Shown here piece by piece: positions 44,193 to 56,288 of a stretch of DNA of 64,000 bases. Positions within the stretch are counted from its first letter, which is position 1. Each line of letters opens with the position of its first letter. Under the pieces are notes generated by a model that saw nothing but the letters and a program-made list of their open reading frames with translations, was not told where the DNA came from and ran no database searches. The position numbers and the translations under genes were made by a program. Origin of the DNA: Erysipelotrichaceae bacterium (GTDB lineage Bacteria; Bacillota_I; Bacilli_A; Erysipelotrichales; Erysipelotrichaceae); contig JALEZD010000003.1 in the NCBI GenBank assembly GCA_022772735.1, forward strand, positions 20,893-84,892. Reading direction: 5' to 3'.

Positions 44193-45713
44193 ATGGGAAT
44201 TAAACCAGCTGAAATAAGTAAAATAATTCAAGCACAAATAGAAAACTATCAATCTGAAATAGAGGTTAAAGAAGTTGGTAAGGTAATCAGTGTAGGTGAT
44301 GGTATAGCGCTTATATACGGATTAGAAAGTGCCATGGCAGGAGAACTATTAATTTTTAAAGATGATGTATATGGAATGGTATTGAATCTTGAAGAAAGTA
44401 ATGTTGGAGCTGTTATTTTAGGAAATGAAACTTCAATTAAAGAAGGAGATAGCGTTAAAAAAACAGGAAGAATTGTTGAAGTACAAGTTGGTGATGAATT
44501 AAAAGGTAGAGTTGTTAATGCTTTAGGACAAGCAATAGATGGTTTAGGAGATATTGTTACAAACAAAAGCAGACCTATTGAAAGAGTTGCACCTGGAGTT
44601 ATGACTAGAAAAAGTGTTCATCAACCACTTATGACAGGTTTAAAAATAATTGATTCAATGATACCTATTGGGAAAGGTCAAAGAGAATTAATAATTGGGG
44701 ATAGACAGACTGGTAAAACAGCTATTGCAATTGATACAATAATTAATCAAAAAGGAAAAGATGTTTTATGTATTTATGTTGCAATAGGACAAAAGGCAAG
44801 TACTGTTGCACAAATTGTTGAAAAATTGAAATCATTTGGTGCAATGGAGTATACAACTGTTGTTGTAGCTAGTGCTTCTGAAAGTGCTCCTTTACAATAT
44901 ATTGCACCTTATGCAGGGTGTGCTATTGGTGAAGAATGGATGGAACAAGGAAAAGATGTACTAATTGTTTATGATGATTTAAGTAAACATGCAGTTGCTT
45001 ATAGAACAATGTCTTTACTTTTAAGAAGACCTCCAGGAAGAGAAGCTTATCCAGGAGATGTGTTTTATCTACATTCAAGATTGCTTGAAAGGGCAGCTAA
45101 ATTAAATGATGAATTAAAAGGTGGTTCTTTAACAGCTCTTCCAATAATTGAAACTCAAGCAGGTGATATAAGTGCATATATTCCAACTAATGTTATTTCA
45201 ATTACAGATGGGCAAATATTTTTACAAAATGAACTATTTAATTCAGGTGTAAGACCAGCAGTTGATTCAGGATTATCTGTTTCTAGGGTTGGTAGTGCAG
45301 CACAAAGTAAAGCAATGAAAAGTGTATCGAATTCTTTAAAACTTGAACTTGCACAATACAGGGAATTATTGTCGTTTGCACAATTTGGCAGTGATTTAGA
45401 TGCAAGTACTAAAGCTACAATTGACCATGGGGCAAGACTTACAGAGCTTTTAAAACAAGGACAATATTCTCCAATGAAAATGTCACTTCAAGTTTTATCA
45501 CTTTTTGCAGCTAAGTATGGTTTTATTGATAAGGTAGATGTAAAAAACATTAAATCTTTTGAACAGTATATGCATCAAGAATTTATAAATACTGAAAGAG
45601 ATATTATTGATGAAATTGATATATTAGGATTTATTAAAGATGAAACATCTGAAAGAATTAAAAATAAATTGGAGTATATTTTAACTCAATTTAAATTAGT
45701 GCATGGTGAATAA
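44193..45713 (+). CDS. atpA: ATP synthase F1 subunit alpha
   Basis: A 506-residue subunit with P-loop GDRQTGKTA at about residue 170, and the signature [17 protein letters not shown] near 363. Regulatory, non-catalytic nucleotide site of the F1 head. AAAGGAGG precedes the ATG. Confidence 0.98.
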   Translation: MGIKPAEISKIIQAQIENYQSEIEVKEVGKVISVGDGIALIYGLESAMAGELLIFKDDVYGMVLNLEESNVGAVILGNETSIKEGDSVKKTGRIVEVQVGDELKGRVVNALGQAIDGLGDIVTNKSRPIERVAPGVMTRKSVHQPLMTGLKIIDSMIPIGKGQRELIIGDRQTGKTAIAIDTIINQKGKDVLCIYVAIGQKASTVAQIVEKLKSFGAMEYTTVVVASASESAPLQYIAPYAGCAIGEEWMEQGKDVLIVYDDLSKHAVAYRTMSLLLRRPPGREAYPGDVFYLHSRLLERAAKLNDELKGGSLTALPIIETQAGDISAYIPTNVISITDGQIFLQNELFNSGVRPAVDSGLSVSRVGSAAQSKAMKSVSNSLKLELAQYRELLSFAQFGSDLDASTKATIDHGARLTELLKQGQYSPMKMSLQVLSLFAAKYGFIDKVDVKNIKSFEQYMHQEFINTERDIIDEIDILGFIKDETSERIKNKLEYILTQFKLVHGE

Positions 45714-45715
45714 TT

Positions 45716-46552
45716 ATGGCATTAGGTGCACAAAAACTTAAAAGTAGAATAAATTCAATAAAATCAACAAAAAAAATCACGAGTGCAATGGAACTTATTG
45801 CGAATGTTAAACTTAAAAAACAAAGGCAAAAAATGGAAAATAACCGTGAGTATGCAAAAATTTTAAAAACAACAGTAAATCAAATTGTTAAAAGAAATTC
45901 AAATAGTGAAAATGTGTTTTTAAAAGAAAAAGAAATTAATAAGAAGATAACTTTTGTTTTTAGCAGTGATATGGGGCTTTGTGGTGGTTATAATGCCAAT
46001 ATGATTAGATTGGCAAATCAAGTTATAAAAAAAGAAGATCCTATGATTGTAATAGGTAAAAAACAACTGTCAATATTAAAAAGTGATGGATTTAATATTA
46101 TAAATGATGAAATATCTTCGGATAATATTACATTTTCAAAAATTAAAGAACTTGTAAATAGTGCGATTGATATGTATTTGAATAATGAAATATCTGGTAT
46201 ACAAGCTTTATATACAGAATTTGTAAATACTGTTACATTTGAGCCAAGACTTGAAACACTACTTCCTTGTCTTGAAAAAGGAGAGATTGATGAAAACATC
46301 ATGGTTGAATTTGAGCCAAATGAAGATGAAATTTTAAATAATCTTATACCGATGATGGTTCAAAATGTTATGTATAGCATTTTAATTCAAAGTAAAACAT
46401 CAGAACAAGCTTCAAGAAGACTTGCGATGGAAAATGCTAGTGATAATGCTGAAGAATTATCAGAGAGTTTAACTCTTAAATACAATCAAGCAAGACAAGC
46501 TGCAATAACACAAGAAATTACCGAAATTGTGGGTGGTGCAGATGCACTTTAG
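45716..46552 (+). CDS. atpG: ATP synthase F1 subunit gamma
   Basis: The rotor shaft, 278 residues. It has the usual N-terminal helix (KLKSRINSIKSTKKITSAME), SDMGLCGGYNAN near residue 83, and a C-terminal helix ending in ITQEITEIVGGADAL. It begins three bases after atpA. Confidence 0.97.
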   Translation: MALGAQKLKSRINSIKSTKKITSAMELIANVKLKKQRQKMENNREYAKILKTTVNQIVKRNSNSENVFLKEKEINKKITFVFSSDMGLCGGYNANMIRLANQVIKKEDPMIVIGKKQLSILKSDGFNIINDEISSDNITFSKIKELVNSAIDMYLNNEISGIQALYTEFVNTVTFEPRLETLLPCLEKGEIDENIMVEFEPNEDEILNNLIPMMVQNVMYSILIQSKTSEQASRRLAMENASDNAEELSESLTLKYNQARQAAITQEITEIVGGADAL

Positions 46553-46555
46553 TGA

Positions 46556-48334
<1,779 letters not shown>

Positions 48335-48342
<8 letters not shown>

Positions 48343-48550
48343 TTTAAATTATTTGTTTTATATAAAAGTTAGTATTCAACTGTTTTGTTTTTGTATGACA
48401 TTTTATAGTTTAGATGCATTGAATTTTGAGAAGTTTTTAAAAAGTGGTAGAGTTTTTAAAGCACAATTATTATATTTTTTAATTGCTTGTTCAATTGCCT
48501 ATCTATCTTCGCAGTTTATTATTTCAATGATACTTAGATTAAATTTTTAA
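48335..48550 (+). CDS. DUF1146 family membrane protein
   Basis: A protein of about 71 residues with two membrane segments and the DUF1146 signature YSLDALNFEKFLKSGRVFKAQ between them. Members (YwzB in Bacillus) often lie just after atpC, as here. The start could be ATG 48326 or 48335; the second is taken by comparison with family length. It overlaps the atpC end by eight bases. Function unknown. Confidence 0.82.
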
Positions 48551-48551
48551 T

Positions 48552-48577
48552 AAAACTAACGATTGTGTTAGTTTTTT
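48552..48577 (+). terminator. terminator of the upp-atp operon
   Basis: AAAACTAAC/GTTAGTTTT hairpin, followed by T; it sits directly after the DUF1146 stop. Confidence 0.85.
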
Positions 48578-48651
48578 AATTTGGTAATTTATTTTATTTG
48601 TAAGTTAACAATTATAAGTTATAATTATGTTTCATTAAAGGGAGAAAGTTT

Positions 48652-49812
48652 ATGAATTTAAAATTGAATTTTAGATATTCAATGAGTCAGATATTATATT
48701 GTGCAACGCTTTGTTTAACTATAGGTTTTGCATCTGTATATTTACAGGATAAAGGTTATTCAAATTCTGTGATAGGAATAATATTGGCTATGGGAAATGT
48801 TATTACAACAATTTTTCAACCAATACTAGCCACATATGCTGATAAAGTTAGTTATAAAAAAGTAAATTTGTTAATTATTTCTTTATTACTTATAAATGCT
48901 TGTTTACTTGGAATATTGTATTTTATAAATTTAAATAAAATTTTATTCAGTTTGTTATTTATATTAATTCTTGCGATTAATCTTACAATTACTCCTCTTT
49001 TAAATTCATTATCGTTCTCTTTTGAGAGTTTTGGATATAAAGTCAGTTTTGGTGTTGCTAGAGGGCTTGGTTCTGTATCGTATGCAGTTTTTTCTATGGG
49101 GCTTGGTATTCTTGCGACAACAAATATAAAAATATTTCCATTAATAAATATTTTAATGAATATTTTGTGCGCTATTTTTGTAAAACTATATTCAATAAAA
49201 GAAATTGAAAATGTTTCTCTTAACAAAAGTGAAAACAAATCTATTTCTTTAAAAGATTTTATAAAAAAATATAAAAAGTTTATCATCTTAATATTTGGTG
49301 TTATTTGCGTTACCTTTGGACATGGTTTGATAAATAATTTCTTTATTCAGGTAGTACAAAGTTTAAATGGTAATAGTAGTGATATGGGTAAGGCAGTATT
49401 TATTGCGGCAATAGTGGAACTACCTATTATGGCGATTAGTATAAAACTTATAAGGAAATTTAAAGTTGAGAATGTTATTAAATTTTCATTATTTATGTTT
49501 ATGGTTAAACATACACTCACATTTATTGCTTGGAATATGTATATTATTTATTTTGCGCAATTATTACAAATGTTTGCATATGCTTTATATATACCTGCAA
49601 GTGTTTATTATGTTTATAAAATAATTGATAAAGAAGAACAAATAACTGGGCAATCGTTACTTAATACTGCAATAACAATTGGGAGTGTTTTTGCGAGTTT
49701 TACTGGTGGTATTTTGATAGATATTATTGGTGTAAAGTATACATTATTAATTTCTGCACTTTTATCTGTGATTGGATTTGTGGTTGCGTTTAATAGTGTT
49801 GAAAGAACTTGA
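48652..49812 (+). CDS. MFS transporter (MFS_1-like/LacY-like)
   Basis: A 386-residue protein with twelve membrane segments. It has DKGYSNSVIGIILAMGNVITTIFQP in the first two helices, an MFS loop 2-3 of the type YADKVSYKK, and GVARGLGSVSYAVFSMG near 140. It resembles the MFS_1-like family that includes nucleoside and sugar symporters. The substrate cannot be read. GGGAGAAAG precedes the ATG. It is a single-gene unit between two terminators. Confidence 0.85.
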   Translation: MNLKLNFRYSMSQILYCATLCLTIGFASVYLQDKGYSNSVIGIILAMGNVITTIFQPILATYADKVSYKKVNLLIISLLLINACLLGILYFINLNKILFSLLFILILAINLTITPLLNSLSFSFESFGYKVSFGVARGLGSVSYAVFSMGLGILATTNIKIFPLINILMNILCAIFVKLYSIKEIENVSLNKSENKSISLKDFIKKYKKFIILIFGVICVTFGHGLINNFFIQVVQSLNGNSSDMGKAVFIAAIVELPIMAISIKLIRKFKVENVIKFSLFMFMVKHTLTFIAWNMYIIYFAQLLQMFAYALYIPASVYYVYKIIDKEEQITGQSLLNTAITIGSVFASFTGGILIDIIGVKYTLLISALLSVIGFVVAFNSVERT

Positions 49813-49848
49813 AGTGTCTAATTAAATGAGAATAGAAACATATAAATA

Positions 49849-49887
49849 AAACCAGAGATGTATTTTGTTTTATCTCTGGTTTTTTTA
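49849..49887. terminator. terminator after the MFS gene
   Basis: A 9-bp stem ACCAGAGAT/ATCTCTGGT followed by seven T, with an A-rich flank on the other side, so it may also serve the small minus-strand gene. Confidence 0.85.
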
Positions 49888-49938
49888 TGTTTTACATATT
49901 ACTTATCAATCTTACAAACTAATATAATTTTTTAAATT

Positions 49939-50127
49939 TCATGGTAGATTTTTAAATTTTTTTGAATGTTCGGTATAAAATATGTAGCATAATGAAATCG
50001 CATTTAAAATTACTATATATTTATTTACGTATGCTTGAATATTATATACTCCCATATAGTGTAGTAATAAAAGGATTGTTGTAAATGCTGAATATATGTA
50101 ACACAGTAATATTATATATTTTTTCAT
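49939..50127 (-). CDS. small two-segment membrane protein of unknown function
   Basis: A 62-residue product with two hydrophobic segments (YIILLCYIYSAFTTILLLLHYM and YIVILNAISLCYIFY) and a basic C terminus. A good AGGGAGAA ribosome site lies before the ATG on the minus strand. No family is recognised. It stands alone between the MFS gene and the rplJ promoter. Confidence 0.5.
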   Translation of the reverse strand: MKKYIILLCYIYSAFTTILLLLHYMGVYNIQAYVNKYIVILNAISLCYIFYTEHSKKFKNLP

Positions 50128-50265
50128 ACTATATTCTCCCTAATCTTCAAGTCTTATTATTAAAAGTTCATTATATTCAATTAAATTATAAGTAAAAATT
50201 TGATAAAAATAAATACTAGGATACTATTTTGAAAGTTATTACTAGATGTTTCACATAATAATGTA

Positions 50266-50294
50266 TTGACAAAATTGATATAAACAATTAAAAT
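50266..50294 (+). promoter_or_regulatory. promoter of the rplJ-rplL operon
   Basis: TTGACA (50266-50271), a 17-base spacer and TAAAAT (50289-50294), placed before the L10 leader. The 50128-50265 stretch upstream shows nothing else. Confidence 0.7.
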
Positions 50295-50299
50295 TAGTG

Positions 50300-50406
50300 C
50301 GTTATCAATATACCATAGACAGTAACGGCATAATTGCTTAATAATGTTACCGAGGTAGAAAGAATTATATTTAACTTTCACCCTTACTGTCTTTAGTGAG
50401 GGTTTT
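50300..50406 (+). promoter_or_regulatory. ribosomal protein L10 leader with attenuator
   Basis: The leader has the L10-binding stem GTAAC/GTTAC (50322-50326 with 50346-50350), followed by CGAGGTAGA. The terminator CCCTTAC/GTGAGGG (50381-50387 with 50396-50402) and TTTT follow. AGACAGTAA (50317-50325) is an exact complement of TTACTGTCT (50384-50392), which overlaps the 5' arm of the terminator, so it can act as antiterminator. L10-L12 binding to the leader favours termination in known cases. Confidence 0.8.
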
Positions 50407-50446
50407 ATATTATGCGTATATTGTAAACATGATGGAGGTGTAAGCG

Positions 50447-50962
50447 ATGAAAGAAGCGGTATTAGAGGCTAAGAAAGTCGTTGTTAGTGAAATTCAAGAA
50501 AAATTAAGTAACAGCGCATCTTCAGTTGTTGTTGAGTATCGTGGTCTAAGTGTTGCTGAAGTGACTGAATTAAGACGCTTATTAGGAGCTGAAAACATTG
50601 AGTTTAAAGTTTATAAAAACACAATGTTAACAAGAGCTGCTGAAGCTGCTGGTCTTGAAGGGTTATCAGAACACTTAACAGGTCCAAATGCCATCGCATT
50701 CAGTAATGATGCGGTAGCACCGAGTCGAATTTTAGCAAAATACGCTAAAAAACATGAAGCCTTAGTTTTAAAAGCTGGTGTTGTTGAAGGAAAAGTAGTA
50801 GACAATGCAGTTCTTAAAGAATTATCGACTCTACCAAACAGAGAAGGCATGTTATCTATGCTATTAAGTGTACTACAAGCGCCTGTAAGTGGATTTGCAC
50901 GTGTTGTTAAAGCAGTTGCAGATTCAAAAGAAGGAAGCAATGTAGAAACAAGTGAAGCATAA
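50447..50962 (+). CDS. rplJ: 50S ribosomal protein L10
   Basis: A 171-residue stalk-base protein. It has the [31 protein letters not shown]-terminal pattern (about residues 31-60), ending in a C-terminal helix that binds L12 dimers. GGAGGTG precedes the ATG. It controls its own operon through the leader. Confidence 0.97.
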   Translation: MKEAVLEAKKVVVSEIQEKLSNSASSVVVEYRGLSVAEVTELRRLLGAENIEFKVYKNTMLTRAAEAAGLEGLSEHLTGPNAIAFSNDAVAPSRILAKYAKKHEALVLKAGVVEGKVVDNAVLKELSTLPNREGMLSMLLSVLQAPVSGFARVVKAVADSKEGSNVETSEA

Positions 50963-50987
50963 TTAAAAAATTAGGAGGAAAATTAAA

Positions 50988-51362
50988 ATGGCAAAATTAA
51001 CTAGTGAAGAAATTTTATCTTACTTAGAAGAAGCTACAATTCTTGAACTAAATGATTTAGTAAAAGCAATCGAAGAAAAATTTGGAGTTACAGCTGCTGC
51101 TCCAGTTGCAGTTGCTGCTGTTGCTGCTGATGATGCTCCAGCTGCAGGACCTACAAATGTTAACGTAGTATTAACATCAGTTGGGGACAGCAAAGTTGGT
51201 GTAATTAAAGTTGTTCGTGAAATCACAGGACTTGGACTTGTTGAAGCTAAAGGTTTAGTAGACAAAGTTCCATCTCCAATCAAGGAAAACGTTCCTGTTG
51301 CAGAAGCTGAAGAAATCAAGAAAAAATTGATGGAAGCTGGCGCAACTGTAGAATTCAAGTAA
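50988..51362 (+). CDS. rplL: 50S ribosomal protein L7/L12
   Basis: A 124-residue stalk protein: an N-terminal dimer domain, an Ala/Pro-rich hinge (residues about 36-54, rich in AAPVAVAA) and the C-terminal factor-binding domain ([20 protein letters not shown] and on). AGGAGG precedes the ATG. Confidence 0.98.
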   Translation: MAKLTSEEILSYLEEATILELNDLVKAIEEKFGVTAAAPVAVAAVAADDAPAAGPTNVNVVLTSVGDSKVGVIKVVREITGLGLVEAKGLVDKVPSPIKENVPVAEAEEIKKKLMEAGATVEFK

Positions 51363-51383
51363 TCAAAAAAGTAAATAACTATT

Positions 51384-51412
51384 AAAAGCCGAAAAAATTA
51401 TTTTCGGCTTTT
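51384..51412 (+). terminator. terminator after rplL
   Basis: AAAAGCCGAAAA/TTTTCGGCTTTT. The 3' T stretch is only four bases, so some read-through into rsmC is possible. Confidence 0.75.
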
Positions 51413-51437
51413 AGTTCATAAAGGGAAGGGAGATATT

Positions 51438-52025
51438 ATGTCACATTATTTTATTGATGATCATGATTTAAATCATGAGTATAGAGAAATAAAATTTGAA
51501 TTGAATGGTTTCCCTTTTAAATTTGTTAGTGACAATGGTGTTTTTAGTAAAGATGCTGTTGATTATGGCAGTAAAATTTTAATAGAAACTGTATTAAAAT
51601 ATGATCTAAAAAAGACAGTGTTGGATTTGGGTTGTGGGTATGGAGTAATATCAATAGTTTTAAATAAATTTAAAGACTGTAAATTTATTGGTGTTGATAT
51701 TAATTCACGAGCAATAAATTTAGCTAACAAAAATGCAAAGTTAAATAAATTAGATATCGAATATAGAATTTCAAATGGCTTTGAAAATGTAAGTGAAAAA
51801 TTTGATACTATTTTATTAAATCCTCCAATTAGAACAGGAAAAGAAAATATTTATAAAATGTTTGATGACTCATTTAAACATCTTGAAAGTAATGGTACAT
51901 TGTGGATTGTTATTAGAAAACAACATGGAGCACAAAGTGCCATGAATGAATTATCCAAATTGTTTGAATGTAGTATTGTAAATAAAGAAAAAGGTTATTG
52001 GGTTATTAGGGCAATAAAATATTGA
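51438..52025 (+). CDS. RsmC-like class I SAM methyltransferase (YbxB)
   Basis: A 195-residue protein with SAM motif VLDLGCGYGVISI at about residue 63, DINSRAINLA after it, and NPPIRTG (about residue 130), the NPP(I) motif of rRNA/tRNA base methyltransferases. RsmC in E. coli modifies G1207 of 16S rRNA. In Bacilli this gene (ybxB) lies between rplL and rpoB, as here. The ribosome site is GGGAAGGGAG. Confidence 0.9.
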   Translation: MSHYFIDDHDLNHEYREIKFELNGFPFKFVSDNGVFSKDAVDYGSKILIETVLKYDLKKTVLDLGCGYGVISIVLNKFKDCKFIGVDINSRAINLANKNAKLNKLDIEYRISNGFENVSEKFDTILLNPPIRTGKENIYKMFDDSFKHLESNGTLWIVIRKQHGAQSAMNELSKLFECSIVNKEKGYWVIRAIKY

Positions 52026-52050
52026 CAATTTGATATTTGTTTGCTAATAT
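52022..52050 (+). promoter_or_regulatory. promoter of rpoB
   Basis: TTGACA (52022-52027), which overlaps the rsmC stop codon, a 17-base spacer and TAATAT (52045-52050). TATGAT at 52048 is an alternative -10 with a longer spacer. Confidence 0.5.
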
Positions 52051-52077
52051 GATAAATTGCAAAAGAGTCTAAATATA

Positions 52078-52109
52078 CTAGGGCATTACTAGCCCTTTTA
52101 GGCGTTTTT
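52078..52109 (+). terminator. terminator-like hairpin in the rpoB leader
   Basis: AGGGC (52080-52084) pairs with GCCCT (52092-52096) and is followed by TTTAGGCGTTTTTT. It lies between the rpoB promoter and its start codon, so it may attenuate rpoBC or end transcripts from rplL. Confidence 0.5.
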
Positions 52110-52133
52110 TATGCATACGAAAGGATGGCATAG

Positions 52134-55100
52134 ATGGAAAAAAATAAGGCATACCGCGTTGTGCAATTAGGTAGCAAGGCAACTCGTCGTGACTATTCAA
52201 AAGTTAGTGGCGAACTAGAACTTCCAGATTTAGTGGAAATTCAAACAGCATCTTATGACTGGTTTTTAAGGGAAGGTATTAGAGAAGTTTTTGAAGATAT
52301 TTATCCAATCAGTAACTACGCTGAAAACATTAGTTTAAAATTTGTAGACTATGAATTTGGAGAACCAAAATATAGCGTTAGTGAATGTAAATATCGTGAA
52401 ACAAATTATGCTGCTCCATTAAAAGCGAAAATGGAACTTGAAATTGTAGATCCAGAAACTGGGGAAGTTATGACAAAATGGGAAGATGTATTCTTAGGGG
52501 ATTTCCCATTAATGACTGATACAGGTACTTTTATCATAAATGGTGCTGAACGTGTAATTGTTTCTCAAATAGTAAGGTCTCCAGGTGCTTATTTTGATAT
52601 CATATCAGAAGATAAAACTGGAAGAGATACATATACATCTGAACTTATTCCAAGTAGAGGTACATGGCTTGAGTTTATGAGTGATGCTAAAAAAGCTGCA
52701 CTTGGAAGAGTATTAAATGTTTCTATTGATAGAAAAAGAAAAGTATTAAGTTCAGTATTATTTAAAGCTGTTGGTTTATCTTTAGAGCTTTTAAATGGTG
52801 AAGATGCATATAACACAAGTGATATTAAAAAATTCTTAAAATCTTTAGATTTTGAGGTTTTTGATGATGTTGTGGTTGATGGAGAACCAAGAGAGTTTTT
52901 AAATTTATACACAATGCTTTATACTTCAGTATTTGGTAATTATGAAGAAATTATCAATACTTTAGCTGCAGATAAAATTAAAACAACAAACGAGGCATTA
53001 ATTAATGTTTATGAAAATCAAAGATCAGATGAAGTTCCAACTTTAGATGGTTCTATAAGTTTAATGAATGCAAAGTTTTTTGATTATAGAAGATATGATT
53101 TGACTAAAGCAGGAAGATATAAAATTCTTAAAAAACTAAATGTTGTTGAACGTTTAGAAGGAAACATTTTGAAAGAAGATGTATATTCTGCAGAAGGAAA
53201 TTTAGTATTTAAAAAAGGTAAAAAAATAAATAGAGATGAAAGAAATGTATTAAGAGAAGAACTTAATAAAGGTATCTTAATGCAAGCTTTCCCTATGAAT
53301 CATTTATTTAGTCATCCAGATGTAGTAAGTGTAAAAACAGAATATAAAAATTCATTAGTTGGAAGAATTCTTGCGACTAATTTAGATGGTAAAAAAGCAA
53401 TATTTGAACAAGGTACAGTTTTAACTGAAAGTGATGTTAAACTTATTGCGAGTGAATTTGATGAAGTAAGCATTTATTCAGGTATTATTGCAAAAGCAGT
53501 AACAGTAAATAATGATAATGTTAACTCAGTTTTAAATTATGGTTCAAGATTGTATACAATTGGTAGAATTACAAATTCAAAGGGTGAAGATTTAGCTGAT
53601 GAAAATGGTTTAATGGTTGAAAGATATTTACCTGATGTTGAGGTTTTACCAATAACAACAGAAAATAAAGAAAAAATTGTTAAGTTAGCACAAAATGAAA
53701 AAATCGTTATTTATCTTGTAGGGGCAGCTTGTCAAGTTATTAAGGCTGCAAGTGAAAAAAATAGTGATCATATTGTTAAACTTATTGGTATTGATCCATT
53801 AAACAAAAAGAAAACAATAACTATTTCTGATATGTATGCTTTATATAGTTATCAATTAAATATGCTTGATGGTATTGGTAATGTAGATGATATTGACATG
53901 TTAGGTAATAGAAGAATCCGTACTGTTGGAGAATTAATTCAAAATCAATTTAGAATTGGTTTAAGCAGAATGGAAAGAGTTGTAAAAGAAAGAATGTCTA
54001 TTGCTGAGGTTAGTGGGTTAACTCCAAAACAATTAACTAACATTAGACCACTTAGTGCTGCAATTAAAGAATTCTTCTCTAGTTCTCAATTATCACAATT
54101 CATGGATCAACAAAATCCACTTGCAGAACTTACAAATAAACGTCGTATAAGTGCTTTAGGTCCTGGTGGACTTACACGTGAGCGTGCAGGATTTGAAGTG
54201 CGTGACGTACACAATTCTCACTATGGAAGAATTTGTCCTATTGAAACACCAGAAGGACCAAACATTGGATTGATTTCTAATTTAACAACTTATGCAAGAG
54301 TTAATGAATATGGATTTATTCAAACTCCATATCGTGTTGTAAATAAGAATACAGGTAGAGTTACTGATGAAATAGTTTACCTATCTGCAGATGAAGAAAA
54401 TGATTATGTAATTGCTCAAGCAAACGAAATTGTTGATGGAAAACTAATAAATGATAGAGTTGTCGCAAGAATTGCTGGAGAAACAGTTATGGCAAATAAA
54501 GAAACAGTTGAACTTGCCGATGTATCTCCTAAACAAATTGTATCTGTTGCGACTGCATGTATTCCATTCTTAGAAAATGATGACTGTACTCGTGCACTAA
54601 TGGGTGCAAACATGCAACGTCAAGCAGTACCTCTATTAAATCCGAACAGTCCATATGTTGGTACTGGTATTGAACATAGAATCGCAAGAGATGCAGGTTC
54701 TGGTTGTGTATCTGTAAGTGATGGAGTTGTTACTTATGTAGATGCAAATAAGATTGTTGTTCAAGAAGAAAAAGTTGAAAAAGTATATGAGCTTACTAAA
54801 TTTAGAAAAAGTAATGCTGGAACTTGTTTAAATCAAAGACCAATTGTTAAAGTTGGAGAAAAAGTTAAAAAAGGAGATATACTTGCGGATGGACCTTCAA
54901 TGCAAAATGGAGAACTTGCATTAGGTCAAAATGTTACTATCGCATTTATGACATGGCATGGATATAACTATGAAGATGCAATTATCATGTCAGAAAGAAT
55001 GGTAAAAGAAGATTTTTATACTTCAATTCATATTGAAGCATATGACATAGAATGTAGAGAAACAAAACTTGGTCCAGAAGAAATAACTAGAGATATTCCA

Positions 55101-56276
55101 AATGTGTCAGAGAACGCTTGTCGTAACTTGGATAGCAGAGGAATTATCATGGTTGGGGCTGAAGTTAAAGAAGGTGATATTTTAGTTGGTAAAGTAACAC
55201 CAAAAGGACAATCTGAGGTTTCTCCAGAAGAAAAATTATTATTGGCAATATTTGGTGAAAAATCTCGTGAAGTTAGAGATAATTCATTAAAAGTTCCACA
55301 TGGTGGGGCTGGTATTGTTCAATCAGTAAGAGTATTTAAACGCTCTGAAGGTCATGAATTACCTCCAGGTGTTAATGAAGTTGTTAAGGTTTATATTGTT
55401 CAAAAACGTAAAATCTCTGAAGGGGACAAAATGGCTGGTAGACATGGTAATAAAGGGGTTATCTCTAAAATATTGCCTGTAGAAGATATGCCATATATGC
55501 CTGATGGAACACCTGTTGATATCATGTTAAATCCATTCGGGGTTCCTTCACGTATGAATATTGGACAAGTTTTAGAAATTCATTTAGGTATGGCTGCAAA
55601 AGCATTGGGAGTTAAATTTGCAACTCCAGTATTTGATGGAATTTCAAATGAAGAGTTAAAAGATATCATGGCTGAAGCTAATGTTAGTCCAGATGGTAAA
55701 ATCGTCTTGAGAGATGGTAGAACTGGTGAAGACTATGATGAAAGAATTTCAGTTGGTGTAATGTATATGATTAAACTTGCACACATGGTTGATGATAAAC
55801 TTCACGCAAGAGCAACAGGTCCTTATAGCTTAGTTACTCAACAACCTTTAGGTGGTAAAGCACAAAATGGTGGACAAAGATTTGGGGAAATGGAAGTTTG
55901 GGCTCTTGAAGCATATGGTGCTGCTCATACATTGCAAGAAATATTAACTGTAAAATCAGATGATATTATGGGTAGAACAAAAACATATGAAGCAATTATT
56001 AAAGGAAAAGATATTCCAGAACCAGGAATTCCTGAAGCGTATAGAGTTCTTCAACATGAACTTCAAGCACTTGCGATTGATGTTAAGATTTTAGATGAAG
56101 AAGGAAATGAAATTGATATGAAAAAGGTTGAACAAGAAGCTATAAAAGAAGAAGCTGCAGTTAACCTTGATATGCATATGATTAATGATATTTCTAACTT
56201 AACTATTGTTAATGAAGATGAAGAAGAAATTCCAGAGGCAGCAGTTACTGGTTTTGATGATGAAGAAATGGATTAA
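52134..56276 (+). CDS. rpoB: RNA polymerase subunit beta
   Basis: At 1380 residues this is longer than the about 1190 usual in Bacilli. The segment between [11 protein letters not shown] (about residue 335) and [10 protein letters not shown] (about 585) is roughly 100 residues larger than in Bacillus, and there is an acidic tail of about 60 residues. The rifampicin region reads [20 protein letters not shown], with Asn668 where E. coli has His526. The Asp516 and Ser531 equivalents are unchanged. Conserved ends such as [19 protein letters not shown] near the C terminus are normal. AAAGGATGG precedes the ATG. Confidence 0.98.
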   Translation: MEKNKAYRVVQLGSKATRRDYSKVSGELELPDLVEIQTASYDWFLREGIREVFEDIYPISNYAENISLKFVDYEFGEPKYSVSECKYRETNYAAPLKAKMELEIVDPETGEVMTKWEDVFLGDFPLMTDTGTFIINGAERVIVSQIVRSPGAYFDIISEDKTGRDTYTSELIPSRGTWLEFMSDAKKAALGRVLNVSIDRKRKVLSSVLFKAVGLSLELLNGEDAYNTSDIKKFLKSLDFEVFDDVVVDGEPREFLNLYTMLYTSVFGNYEEIINTLAADKIKTTNEALINVYENQRSDEVPTLDGSISLMNAKFFDYRRYDLTKAGRYKILKKLNVVERLEGNILKEDVYSAEGNLVFKKGKKINRDERNVLREELNKGILMQAFPMNHLFSHPDVVSVKTEYKNSLVGRILATNLDGKKAIFEQGTVLTESDVKLIASEFDEVSIYSGIIAKAVTVNNDNVNSVLNYGSRLYTIGRITNSKGEDLADENGLMVERYLPDVEVLPITTENKEKIVKLAQNEKIVIYLVGAACQVIKAASEKNSDHIVKLIGIDPLNKKKTITISDMYALYSYQLNMLDGIGNVDDIDMLGNRRIRTVGELIQNQFRIGLSRMERVVKERMSIAEVSGLTPKQLTNIRPLSAAIKEFFSSSQLSQFMDQQNPLAELTNKRRISALGPGGLTRERAGFEVRDVHNSHYGRICPIETPEGPNIGLISNLTTYARVNEYGFIQTPYRVVNKNTGRVTDEIVYLSADEENDYVIAQANEIVDGKLINDRVVARIAGETVMANKETVELADVSPKQIVSVATACIPFLENDDCTRALMGANMQRQAVPLLNPNSPYVGTGIEHRIARDAGSGCVSVSDGVVTYVDANKIVVQEEKVEKVYELTKFRKSNAGTCLNQRPIVKVGEKVKKGDILADGPSMQNGELALGQNVTIAFMTWHGYNYEDAIIMSERMVKEDFYTSIHIEAYDIECRETKLGPEEITRDIPNVSENACRNLDSRGIIMVGAEVKEGDILVGKVTPKGQSEVSPEEKLLLAIFGEKSREVRDNSLKVPHGGAGIVQSVRVFKRSEGHELPPGVNEVVKVYIVQKRKISEGDKMAGRHGNKGVISKILPVEDMPYMPDGTPVDIMLNPFGVPSRMNIGQVLEIHLGMAAKALGVKFATPVFDGISNEELKDIMAEANVSPDGKIVLRDGRTGEDYDERISVGVMYMIKLAHMVDDKLHARATGPYSLVTQQPLGGKAQNGGQRFGEMEVWALEAYGAAHTLQEILTVKSDDIMGRTKTYEAIIKGKDIPEPGIPEAYRVLQHELQALAIDVKILDEEGNEIDMKKVEQEAIKEEAAVNLDMHMINDISNLTIVNEDEEEIPEAAVTGFDDEEMD

Positions 56277-56288
56277 GGAGGATACAAA

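Noticed and set aside
50181..50381. 66-codon minus-strand frame
   Set aside because: It lies antisense across the rplJ promoter and L10 leader, has no good ribosome site, and its composition looks random.
51020..51358. 112-codon minus-strand frame over rplL
   Set aside because: Shadow of the Ala-rich rplL gene with no ribosome site and no recognisable family.
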